From contig JALNYD010000206.1 in the NCBI GenBank assembly GCA_023230025.1, positions 1-5,130 of the forward strand: a DNA stretch of 5,130 nucleotides, in the 5' to 3' direction. How positions within the stretch are numbered: the stretch's first letter is position 1; every line of letters starts with the position of its first letter. Below, one piece after another: positions 1 through 5,130 of the stretch. The notes under the pieces were generated by a model that ran no database searches, was not told the DNA's origin, and saw only the letters and a list, made by a program, of their open reading frames with translations. This stretch comes from Candidatus Cloacimonadota bacterium (GTDB lineage Bacteria; Cloacimonadota; Cloacimonadia; Cloacimonadales; Cloacimonadaceae). The position numbers and the translations under genes are program-made.

Positions 1-60
1 ATTTCATGTCTTCCGGATAGCGTTTAACAAGCTCATATATATCCACATGTTATCTGCCCA

Positions 61-78
61 AGGATACATGGGTATCCT
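61..78. repeat. Perfect 7-bp inverted repeat, 4-base loop
   Basis: AGGATAC at 61-67 and its exact reverse complement GTATCCT at 72-78 flank the loop ATGG. No T-tract follows on either side, so it does not look like a rho-independent terminator. It lies in the gene-poor left region and its role is unknown; a short perfect stem like this can occur by chance. Confidence 0.4.
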
Positions 79-110
79 GCTCAGAAGCTCGTATCATGTG
101 CAAAACGCGT

Positions 111-130
111 CATACTTATCGTAAGGTATG
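111..130. repeat. Imperfect inverted repeat (8-bp stem with one bulge)
   Basis: CATACTTA (111-118) pairs with TAAGGTATG (122-130) if the G at 125 is bulged, leaving a TCG loop. It lies 33 bases after the perfect inverted repeat at 61-78, so the two could form successive stem-loops in a transcript. No function can be assigned, and there is no poly-T run after it. Confidence 0.3.
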
Positions 131-592
131 AATTCTCTCACATTGTTTTCGAACCCGAGACACCGAGTCCTTATCGGCACATAAAAAATCATTCATGCTA
201 CTAAGAGCTTTATTATCAATTCTATAGCTACATACTACAAAGTCTCACCCAAACTTGCAAAGGAGTATCTATATAGAGTCACTCAAAACTTCAAGCTTAG
301 CTCACTTGGACATTTGGCGATACTGCTATATGTGGTATTGAGTTATGAAGATGTTGCTTCGGACTTGGACCTCGACCAAATTAGACCATTCCGAATGTAT
401 GTTGATTACCAAAAAATTCAATTATTAGAGTTTAACGAGACACTTTGATATAACCAGTAGAAATTCATCCCAAACGAAAAAATCACACTATGCTTTGATT
501 GCACAGTTCTGTACTTTGCGAAATTTATGGTTACCCATAGATTATTGCTTGGATATCGCCATATGAAGTTTTCGGAGAACTAAATGGAGTTT

Positions 593-1612
593 TCAGTGAC
601 CCTTTATATCCTTTTGCCTCTCTATCAACACATCACCGTAGGCATAAAAAGGCCCGTTGGATTGTTCAAACCAATAGTAGATCCTATATAAGCCTTCTGG
701 TAAATCCCAAACCTGAACTCTCCGCATATGACGTGTGGCGTTATAGCTTTCATTATGGCAAATTTCTTTCACCACATTATTATTGGCATCCAACAGCACA
801 ATGCTTACCAAGGAACTGTCCTGAAGGCCAAAGGCGCACCAAAACTCGTTATCGCAGGGATTGGGGACTACTGTGTAAACCTTGTTTTGGGGAACATACG
901 GTGGCCCAACCGCTACTGAAACGGGACCATAGTAATAGCCCTGATTAAGGTTATCCATCAGCTTCAGCCAATAGTTATTCGTATAACCCACCCACATATT
1001 ACCGTCAACAAAGCTGTAAGTATGTGGTTGATCTGTGTTTGTGGCAGGAACAAACTGCACATACTCCATCTGTTCAGAATCGTTACTATGGTTTCTAAAC
1101 AGCCTGAAGCTGCTAAGCCCTGTTTCGGAAGTAGTTGTCCAGCTAACGTTTACCTGATGTGGTTCCGCTTCGTTGTAAACAGCGGTAAAGCTTTCAAAAA
1201 TCACTTGCATAAAGGGATCATTCCGGCAGATTAGCAGGATAACTTCCGAGCCGGCCTCAAAATCCACCTGCTCCAGAATCAAATCATCATAGGGTATCTC
1301 AATGTAGGGGTTCGCCTTGTGCCAGGCACTTCCGTAATAAGCAGATACGAATGGATAGACTACGTTATTCGCTACTACAATATCCGCCAGTCCAGTCCCC
1401 GATAAGCCGATGGCAATGGGTTCCACAAGATAGTTGTAATGCGGCAACCCTGCAATGGCAAGATGGTTTATGTCTATATCGTGACGGATGTTCATGTTTA
1501 TGGAAGCGGTGATAACCAAACCAAAGATCTCGGTTGGCACTCCCGCAGGAAAATCATCCCCGAAACACAGGCCGATGCTTATGGCAAACAAAATTATGGC
1601 CAATTTCTTCAT
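593..1612 (-). CDS. Secreted protein with Fn3-like and C-terminal PNP beta-sandwich domains
   Basis: This 339-residue protein is exported. It opens with a type I signal peptide (MKK, then a hydrophobic stretch at about 4-18; cleavage probably near C16-F-G before DD). Residues about 20-145 match no family I recognise. Residues 152-235 have the layout of an Fn3-like domain common in FCB secreted proteins: VNVSWTTTSETGLSSF, a Tyr-Ser-Phe-x-Asp segment near 199-203, and a YWLKLMD strand at 214-220. Residues 243-331 form a beta-sandwich starting with VVPNP (248-252) and including WDLPEGLYRIYYW (302-314). This resembles the C-terminal sorting/FlgD-like Ig domains seen in type IX secretion substrates, though the PNP motif is not the canonical YPNPF form. 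The ATG overlaps the stop of the preceding lipoprotein gene (ATGA at 1612-1609), which implies co-translation. Family-level function is unknown; extracellular or outer-surface location is inferred. Confidence 0.85.
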   Translation of the reverse strand: MKKLAIILFAISIGLCFGDDFPAGVPTEIFGLVITASINMNIRHDIDINHLAIAGLPHYNYLVEPIAIGLSGTGLADIVVANNVVYPFVSAYYGSAWHKANPYIEIPYDDLILEQVDFEAGSEVILLICRNDPFMQVIFESFTAVYNEAEPHQVNVSWTTTSETGLSSFRLFRNHSNDSEQMEYVQFVPATNTDQPHTYSFVDGNMWVGYTNNYWLKLMDNLNQGYYYGPVSVAVGPPYVPQNKVYTVVPNPCDNEFWCAFGLQDSSLVSIVLLDANNNVVKEICHNESYNATRHMRRVQVWDLPEGLYRIYYWFEQSNGPFYAYGDVLIERQKDIKGH

Positions 1613-1884
1613 GGCAACCTGCCGTTATAGGGGAATACCTTCCACTCCAGAGTATCGCCAAAGGCGGTAGAATCTCCCACTTCCAAAAAGCCCGTAACAT
1701 CGAAGGTTTCTAAAGCGGTGGTTACCACTCCCCCACGTTTGGCTATGTATATAGGAAAATCATATTCGGGCACGGTAATCCAGGTAGGCACCTGTGGAAT
1801 CTCATCAGCCGGTTCATCTTTGCAGGAGCTAAACAGCACAGAAATAAGTAACAACACGAGCAAAACAAGCAGCTTGAATCTCAT
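1609..1884 (-). CDS. Small putative lipoprotein (91 aa)
   Basis: The protein begins MRFKLLVLLV, continues with a hydrophobic stretch to about residue 18, and reaches a lipobox-like LFSSC with the lipid-attachment cysteine at 21. An acidic segment KDEPADE follows, which is typical just after a lipoprotein cysteine. The remaining 65 or so residues (containing TWITVPEYDFPIYI) match no family I know. The frame is open further upstream to an ATG at 1938, but that start would place charged residues (NIKRRKIK) before the signal peptide. The ATG at 1884 is preferred: it makes a clean signal peptide and has a purine-rich GAAGGA about 11 bases upstream. The stop shares ATGA with the start of the 339-residue secreted protein, so the two probably work together or share an assembly route. 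The mature part is short, so this may be an accessory surface protein. Confidence 0.7.
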   Translation of the reverse strand: MRFKLLVLLVLLLISVLFSSCKDEPADEIPQVPTWITVPEYDFPIYIAKRGGVVTTALETFDVTGFLEVGDSTAFGDTLEWKVFPYNGRLP

Positions 1885-1920
1885 TGTCTTTATTTTCCTT
1901 CTTTTTATATTAACCATAGA

Positions 1921-1951
1921 TGCATAAATCTTATCCATGCTTTGGCGTCAA
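1921..1951 (-). promoter_or_regulatory. Weak candidate promoter for the lipoprotein/secreted-protein pair
   Basis: On the minus strand TTGACG (1951-1946) matches a -35 box at five of six positions. It is followed after 17 bases by TTTATG (1928-1923), which is a poor -10 box (three of six). The position, about 40 bases before the lipoprotein ATG, is sensible. The host may use a different promoter consensus, so this is only a candidate. It lies between the possible transposon end and the gene. Confidence 0.2.
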
Positions 1952-2035
1952 GTTTTTAATGATTTTTTACCGTTTTGTATCTCACTGGAGGAATAATAAG
2001 CCGATCAAATTGGATTGTCATCCGAAACTATGCGT

Positions 2036-2143
2036 TCTCACTTATTTTTACAAATCGTATCACCATTTTTTCAAATCGGCAGTTTTATGGGTTCTCGATA
2101 TCACGATTTTTTCAAACGAGTATCACGATTTTTGCAAATCATC
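2036..2143. repeat. Array of four helically phased repeats, probable transposase-binding sites
   Basis: Copies start at 2036 (TCTCACTTATTTTTACAAATC), 2058 (TATCACCATTTTTTCAAATC), 2099 (TATCACGATTTTTTCAAACG) and 2121 (TATCACGATTTTTGCAAATC). All are in the same orientation. A further TATCAC at 2145 starts a half-copy. Start-to-start distances are 22, 41, 22 and 24 bases, close to two or four turns of B-DNA, so all copies would face roughly the same side of the helix. Multiple directly repeated sites of about 20 bp at the ends are a known property of Mu, Tn7 and Tn5053-type elements, where the transposase binds them to build the synaptic complex. The location just downstream of the transposition operon supports the same reading. 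A regulatory operator array bound by the winged-helix protein is an alternative. Confidence 0.65.
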
Positions 2144-2224
2144 TTATCACTTCTGAGACACAAGGTAATCCACACATTATCTAACTCGCAATCAGAAATT
2201 TGCACAAAAACCATTAGCAGCTTG

Positions 2225-2749
2225 TCAGTAGGCTGATGCAGCTGTTTTCCTCATCCATGGTTTCGGTTTTATGCCTGATTCTATTCGCATTTTTCCCAGT
2301 ATGCCGGGTTGGATGTAGGTGCCCAGCTTCAGGATCCTCTCTTTTGATAAGACTTTGTACCCGCTGGTGTTGATGCCCACCATACCGATAGATGCCAGTG
2401 CTTCCAGATAAACAAAGACCAGTTGCCTGCTCTTGCCATAGTCTGAGGCAATCTCTCGGATGGAGCGATACTGCCTGGTGTCCAGAATGTTGAGGATTTC
2501 TTCTGCTACCTGAGTGTTGTAGTTCCACTTGCCTTTTTGATTGAAGCCAACCTGCGACTGATAACGATTACTGCATACGTAGAGCTTGTCTTGAATTGAG
2601 ATGCACTTGATTTCCTTGTTGGCGAGCAGTGTTCTGATGGACTGCCTTACTGACTTGGTCTCGATTCCGGTTAGCTCTGCTATGGTTTCTGTGTTGAACG
2701 GTTTTCGGTACTGATTAACGAAGTTTCGGATTATGTTTTTGTTAGTCAT
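2225..2749 (-). CDS. Double winged-helix DNA-binding protein of the transposition operon (174 aa)
   Basis: I do not recognise a named family. Two helix-turn-helix/wing units can be read. The first spans about 4-58: FNTETIAELTGIETKSVRQS forms the HTH (18-37) and IKCISIQDKLYVC the wing. The second spans about 79-135: YRSIREIASDYGKSRQLVF gives the HTH (94-112) and MVGINTSGYKVLS the wing. A basic tail (KMRIESGIKPKPWMRK) follows. The ATG overlaps the ATPase stop as ATGA, and GGAGGT (2761-2756) lies 6 bases upstream, so translation is coupled to the ATPase. Being third in a transposase-ATPase operon puts it where Tn7/Tn5053 relatives encode TniQ/TnsD target selectors, but I see no zinc-finger cysteine pattern and no similarity to TniQ. 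It could be a repressor of the operon, a factor binding the phased repeats, or a target-site protein. The sequence does not decide among these. Confidence 0.8.
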   Translation of the reverse strand: MTNKNIIRNFVNQYRKPFNTETIAELTGIETKSVRQSIRTLLANKEIKCISIQDKLYVCSNRYQSQVGFNQKGKWNYNTQVAEEILNILDTRQYRSIREIASDYGKSRQLVFVYLEALASIGMVGINTSGYKVLSKERILKLGTYIQPGILGKMRIESGIKPKPWMRKTAASAY

Positions 2750-3462
2750 AGTTCCACCTCCACCAACACTTTATCCAGCGTGAAATGTGGGTTTTGTCTG
2801 ATCCTGCCTTCCATGATATACATCAGCTTCATGGCTTTTCTGAGGTTGCCGTTGCTGTTGAAATGGATGCTTTCAATGATCTGGGCTGTCACCTCCACCT
2901 CCATTATCTCTTTGGCAAGCAGTTCAATATCCTTTCTGCTTGCAGGCTGGAACTCACAGAAGTAGTTGCAGCGGTCAAAGTAGTGCGGATTGATCTGTGC
3001 CAACCGATCTTTGGCAGTTTGCATCCCTACCAGGATAACTATGCACAGCGTCTCATCCACAATGTCACGGATCGCACCCAATAGTGATTCATGTTTGAAG
3101 GCATAGTCGATCTCATCGATTATGATTACAGTATCGGCATGGTCTTCCAAAATACTGAGACAGCGTTGGAACAGGTTATTGGCAGTACCATACGGTATAT
3201 GCTGCCCCAGGTTGAATCGTTTGTATAATGCGAGCAGTAACTGTTGGGCAAATGATTTGGGTGTGGTGGTAGCCTCCAACCTCAGATATAGATATCCTTC
3301 CTTGAAAGCCATGCGCTGGGCATAAGTTGTCTTGCCAGATCCGGGACGTCCATACAGCAAGCCCAAGCCCACCATTTCCAGCTTGGGTCTGCTCTTCAGA
3401 AATGATATACAGGCATCTGCCTCCACTACGTTGCGGGTCTTGACCAGTTTGGATTGTTTCAT
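2746..3462 (-). CDS. AAA+ ATPase transposition partner (MuB/TnsC/TniB-like)
   Basis: The 238-residue product carries Walker A GRPGSGKT (38-45), Walker B VIIIDE (112-117), a sensor-1-like strand VILVGMQT (142-149) and GNLRKAMK (205-212) in the sensor-2 region. This is the compact AAA+ fold of transposon target-activator ATPases such as MuB, TnsC, TniB and IstB-like proteins. In those systems the ATPase coats or marks target DNA, recruits the transposase and stimulates strand transfer. The reading frame is open back to 3543 within the transposase gene, but the ATG at 3462 is chosen because a perfect AGGAGG sits 6 bases upstream and the extension would be unlike the family. It begins 10 bases after the transposase stop and ends in an ATGA overlap with the winged-helix gene. 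No long extra domain is present. The family call is strong; which subgroup (MuB-like or TniB-like) cannot be told by eye. Confidence 0.9.
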   Translation of the reverse strand: MKQSKLVKTRNVVEADACISFLKSRPKLEMVGLGLLYGRPGSGKTTYAQRMAFKEGYLYLRLEATTTPKSFAQQLLLALYKRFNLGQHIPYGTANNLFQRCLSILEDHADTVIIIDEIDYAFKHESLLGAIRDIVDETLCIVILVGMQTAKDRLAQINPHYFDRCNYFCEFQPASRKDIELLAKEIMEVEVTAQIIESIHFNSNGNLRKAMKLMYIMEGRIRQNPHFTLDKVLVEVEL

Positions 3463-3468
3463 CTTGTG

Positions 3469-3474
3469 CCTCCT
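3469..3474 (-). promoter_or_regulatory. Perfect Shine-Dalgarno deciding the ATPase start
   Basis: The minus strand reads AGGAGG, then six bases (CACAAG), then ATG. The first two bases of the motif are the last two of the transposase stop codon TAG (3475-3473), so ribosomes terminating on the transposase are placed directly over the ATPase ribosome site. This settles the ATPase start at 3462 over the longer frame and argues for coupled synthesis of the two partners. Confidence 0.85.
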
Positions 3475-5130
3475 ATCTGATACCGGCAAGCCTGAGCATT
3501 TCGGCAAAGCTTTTCGTTCCATCACTCTGCTCTGATTCATCAATAACTGCCTGGGGGGCTGTAAGCATCGGTGTCTGGATAAAGGTGGGATTGGCAGCTT
3601 GAGTGATTGTTTTGATATGGGGACTGAGCAGCTTATCCACTGCCTCCTGAGTGTTCTTTACCAATATTCTGGTTCTCTGCTCTGTTTGCCTTTGCATTTT
3701 CTTGATCTGCCGGTATTCCTTGTCCAGTTCCTTCCGGGCTATGGGCTGATCGACTGCAAGTTTGATAAAGGGATGCTGTGCCCGGCGCAGTTCTGCCTGG
3801 CAGATGAACTTATCCTTGGCATCATAGACCAGTATCCATCTGATGTCTGCCGGGTCATAGCGAAAGATGATGGGCTTGCCGATGTGAGATATCAGGTCAT
3901 GATGCCAGTAATGCAGCTTGCCCCAGAGAATGCCTTCATTGCGAACTGCCTTTCTCTCTGCCGAGAGCATCAGGAAGTTCAGTTCAGAGGGCTCAATGAT
4001 CCGCTCGCCAGCGATCTCAGCAGTCCTGAATACATCCCAGGGTGTCTTGCCAGCCAAAGCACAATGCGGCGTCTCACCATAGATGTGTCTTATGTAGAAA
4101 CCGATCATACTCATGGCTTCTTCTATTGTGGGTGGCTCGGCTTTGTAGAGTTTCTTTGCCCATTTCTCGTTACGCATCAGAGTGGCAGGTTTATCCTCCA
4201 CTGCTGCACCCCGGAAGGATGAAACAAAGCGTTCAAACTGCTCCTGAAAGGTCTGAAAGAACCGCTCTATCACCTTGGCTTTGGCATTGTAGCTTTCGGC
4301 AAACACCGCCTCGATCTTCAGCTTGGGAAAGATACCTCCCAGTTCCTTTGCCAGATCATGGTTTTCCCATTTGTCATGAAAGAGCTTGCCCTTGAAGGCT
4401 TTGCCATTATCCAGATAGACATATCGGGGTAAGAAGCCAAAGGGCTGGTTATTTTCTTTACTGATATCGGCAGTATGTTCGTAATCTTGCCACTGCGCTG
4501 TATTCAGAAAGCCATTGCGGAAGGCAGCCAGGATATGCTGGCTATCCTCTGTAAAGGCAAGTGATGCTCCCACCGGATAACGGCTTGCCCAATCCAGCAC
4601 CAGAATCAGCATCATGCGCTTTGCCTTTCCGGTTTTGGGATCAAGGATATCAAAGGCAAGCTTGTGTCCATCCGCAACCCAGACATCACCAACCCTAAGC
4701 AAGCTGCTGTCTCTGTGGATGGTCTTGATGATATGCTCTGCTACGAACTTACTGCCCAGGCGTGCCTGTTGCCAGATATCTGGATTGTTATTCCTGAAGT
4801 CTGTACACCACCTTCTCAGAGTGGGAATGCTGCTCTTGGACTCAAAGTAACCAAGTCTGGCTTGCGCTTTCAGCAGCTTGATAGCTGAGCCGATCTTGAT
4901 TCGATTGGGATGCAGCAGCATGCTCAGCAGGATTTGGCTCTCGATCTCAGATACCTTGCGAGGACGGGTAGTATTCCAATTGCTGTGGACAAGGGAAAAC
5001 ATATTGTAGTCCGATTGCAGATATTGCTCTATCCAGGTGCGGATAGTTCTCTCACAGCGTTTATCACGCATCTGATACAGCTCCGGCACCAGTAATCCGT
5101 TGTTGTAATCAAGCACTATCTGTTTCCATT
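3473..5130 (-). CDS. DDE transposase, Mu/TnsB/TniA-like (upstream end probably beyond window)
   Basis: This enzyme cuts transposon ends and joins them to target DNA. Numbering from the GTG at 5116 (547 residues), an N-terminal helical DNA-binding region (about 1-110, with RDKRCERTIRTWIEQY) leads into an RNase-H-fold integrase core. The acidic triad appears as D149 in VWVADGH, D236 in YLDNGKAF and E284 in NAKAKVIERFFQTF, and a core strand LVLDWASRYPVG lies at 172-183. A Mu-type C-terminal beta-barrel follows (about 385-445, RYDPADIRWILVYDAKDKFICQAEL region), then a charged helix (about 455-492) and a Gln/Thr/Pro-rich linker ending in SFAEMLRLAGIR. The frame stays open from 5116 to the window edge (codons for W-K-Q-I), and no good ribosome site precedes the GTG. 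The true start is therefore likely outside, with only a few to some tens of residues missing. All three catalytic residues are present, so the enzyme looks functional. Confidence 0.93.
   Translation of the reverse strand, partial: WKQIVLDYNNGLLVPELYQMRDKRCERTIRTWIEQYLQSDYNMFSLVHSNWNTTRPRKVSEIESQILLSMLLHPNRIKIGSAIKLLKAQARLGYFESKSSIPTLRRWCTDFRNNNPDIWQQARLGSKFVAEHIIKTIHRDSSLLRVGDVWVADGHKLAFDILDPKTGKAKRMMLILVLDWASRYPVGASLAFTEDSQHILAAFRNGFLNTAQWQDYEHTADISKENNQPFGFLPRYVYLDNGKAFKGKLFHDKWENHDLAKELGGIFPKLKIEAVFAESYNAKAKVIERFFQTFQEQFERFVSSFRGAAVEDKPATLMRNEKWAKKLYKAEPPTIEEAMSMIGFYIRHIYGETPHCALAGKTPWDVFRTAEIAGERIIEPSELNFLMLSAERKAVRNEGILWGKLHYWHHDLISHIGKPIIFRYDPADIRWILVYDAKDKFICQAELRRAQHPFIKLAVDQPIARKELDKEYRQIKKMQRQTEQRTRILVKNTQEAVDKLLSPHIKTITQAANPTFIQTPMLTAPQAVIDESEQSDGTKSFAEMLRLAGIR

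Larger units (their letters stand above)
1..592. other. Gene-poor region with possible decayed plus-strand coding sequence
   Basis: No intact gene is visible. On the plus strand, the frame starting at base 2 is broken only by TAA at 122-124, TAA at 182-184 and TGA at 446-448. Its last open piece (185-445, 87 codons) reads like protein (for example GHLAILLYVVLSYEDVASDL) but has no convincing start codon or ribosome site. A second open piece in the next frame runs from about 447 to the TGA at 564-566 (containing YALIAQFCTLRNLW). This pattern would fit an old, frameshifted gene remnant. In AT-rich DNA, open stretches of this size can also arise by chance, and I recognise no family. The downstream flank of the 339-residue secreted-protein gene falls in 566-592; I see no convincing terminator there. 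Confidence 0.3.
1885..2224. other. AT-rich intergenic region between the two operons
   Basis: These 340 bases contain no credible gene. From the right, they hold about 80 bases after the winged-helix stop with no clear terminator hairpin, then the phased repeat array (2036-2143 plus the half-copy at 2145). Next come two candidate element termini (TGTCA at 2016, TGTATC at 1976), then the weak promoter and leader of the lipoprotein gene. A further T-rich near-match to the repeat core, GATTTTTTACCG at 1961-1972, lies outside the TGTCA candidate; it could be a degenerate site or chance. Confidence 0.6.
2016..5130 (-). mobile_element. Mu/Tn7-like transposon, partial (one end plus transposition operon)
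   Basis: The element is recognised from a DDE transposase, a MuB/TnsC-type ATPase and a third DNA-binding gene in one operon, followed by a non-coding stretch with phased repeats that fits a transposon end. The left boundary given (TGTCA at 2016) is only the best-looking candidate terminus: Mu/Tn7/Tn5053 relatives often begin with TG or TGT, and the Tn5053/Tn402 ends begin TGTCA. TGTATC at 1976 is a second candidate. The partner end must lie beyond the right edge, so terminal inverted repeats and the target duplication cannot be checked. No cargo gene is present between the operon and this end. Confidence 0.6.

Noticed and set aside
567..594. Terminator after the secreted-protein gene
   Set aside because: The sequence shows a short direct repeat (GTTTTC twice) and only a 4-bp stem possibility, with no stable hairpin followed by a T-tract on the minus strand.
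1885..1938. Longer start for the lipoprotein
   Set aside because: It would put a basic non-hydrophobic stretch before the signal peptide, and the ATG at 1884 gives a normal lipoprotein leader with a purine-rich site upstream.
2036..2143. CRISPR array
   Set aside because: The copies are about 20 bp, degenerate and nearly back to back, with no unique 30-40-bp spacers and no cas genes.
1920..2236. Several overlapping 69-78-residue plus-strand open frames in the intergenic region
   Set aside because: They run through T-rich repeat copies in three frames, giving repetitive Phe/His/Ser-rich peptides, and none has a ribosome site.
2214..2528. 104-residue minus-strand open frame inside the winged-helix gene
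   Set aside because: It lies entirely within the 174-residue gene in another frame, has His/Arg/Gln-rich unnatural composition, and has no ribosome site or domain.
3463..3543. 27-residue N-terminal extension of the AAA+ ATPase
   Set aside because: It overlaps the transposase 3' end. The ATG at 3462 has a perfect AGGAGG at 6 bases spacing, and the extension (MMNQSRVMERKALPK) resembles no part of the family.
3599..4222. 207-residue plus-strand open frame opposite the transposase
   Set aside because: It is antisense to the catalytic core and C-terminal domain of a clear transposase. Its Cys/Leu-rich composition is that of a reverse-strand shadow.

Overview
The window holds two unrelated blocks, both read from the minus strand, separated by an AT-rich intergenic stretch that looks like one end of a mobile element. 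The right-hand block (about 2016-5130) is a transposition module of the Mu/Tn7/Tn5053 type. It has a DDE transposase whose upstream end is not closed within the window, an AAA+ ATPase of the MuB/TnsC/TniB kind, and a small protein with two predicted winged helix-turn-helix domains. The three genes are packed as one operon: 10 bases separate the first two, with the Shine-Dalgarno sequence overlapping the transposase stop, and the second and third share an ATGA. Downstream of the operon, at 2036-2143, lie four copies of a degenerate repeat (consensus about TATCACgATTTTTtCAAATCG). They start about two or four helical turns apart, as expected of transposase-binding sites at the end of a Mu/Tn7-like element.

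The left-hand block (593-1884) is a two-gene unit for exported proteins. It encodes a 91-residue putative lipoprotein and a 339-residue secreted protein with a fibronectin-III-like domain and a C-terminal beta-sandwich that begins with a PNP motif, like the sorting domains of the Bacteroidetes/FCB group. Their reading frames also overlap by ATGA. Bases 1-592 hold no intact gene; interrupted plus-strand frames suggest, weakly, a decayed coding region.

The host is most likely an FCB-group bacterium. The secreted-protein architecture reminds me of Cloacimonadota or Bacteroidota, but this rests on protein style and not on a marker gene. No RNA gene, CRISPR array or cargo gene is visible.

The working picture is a small Mu-like transposon inserted just upstream of an exported-protein operon. 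Transposase and ATPase would be made in a coupled way and act together on the repeat-bearing ends. The double-winged-helix protein sits where other systems encode a target selector or regulator, and it is the least explained part. The other end of the element, and therefore its size, target duplication and any cargo, lie outside the window.
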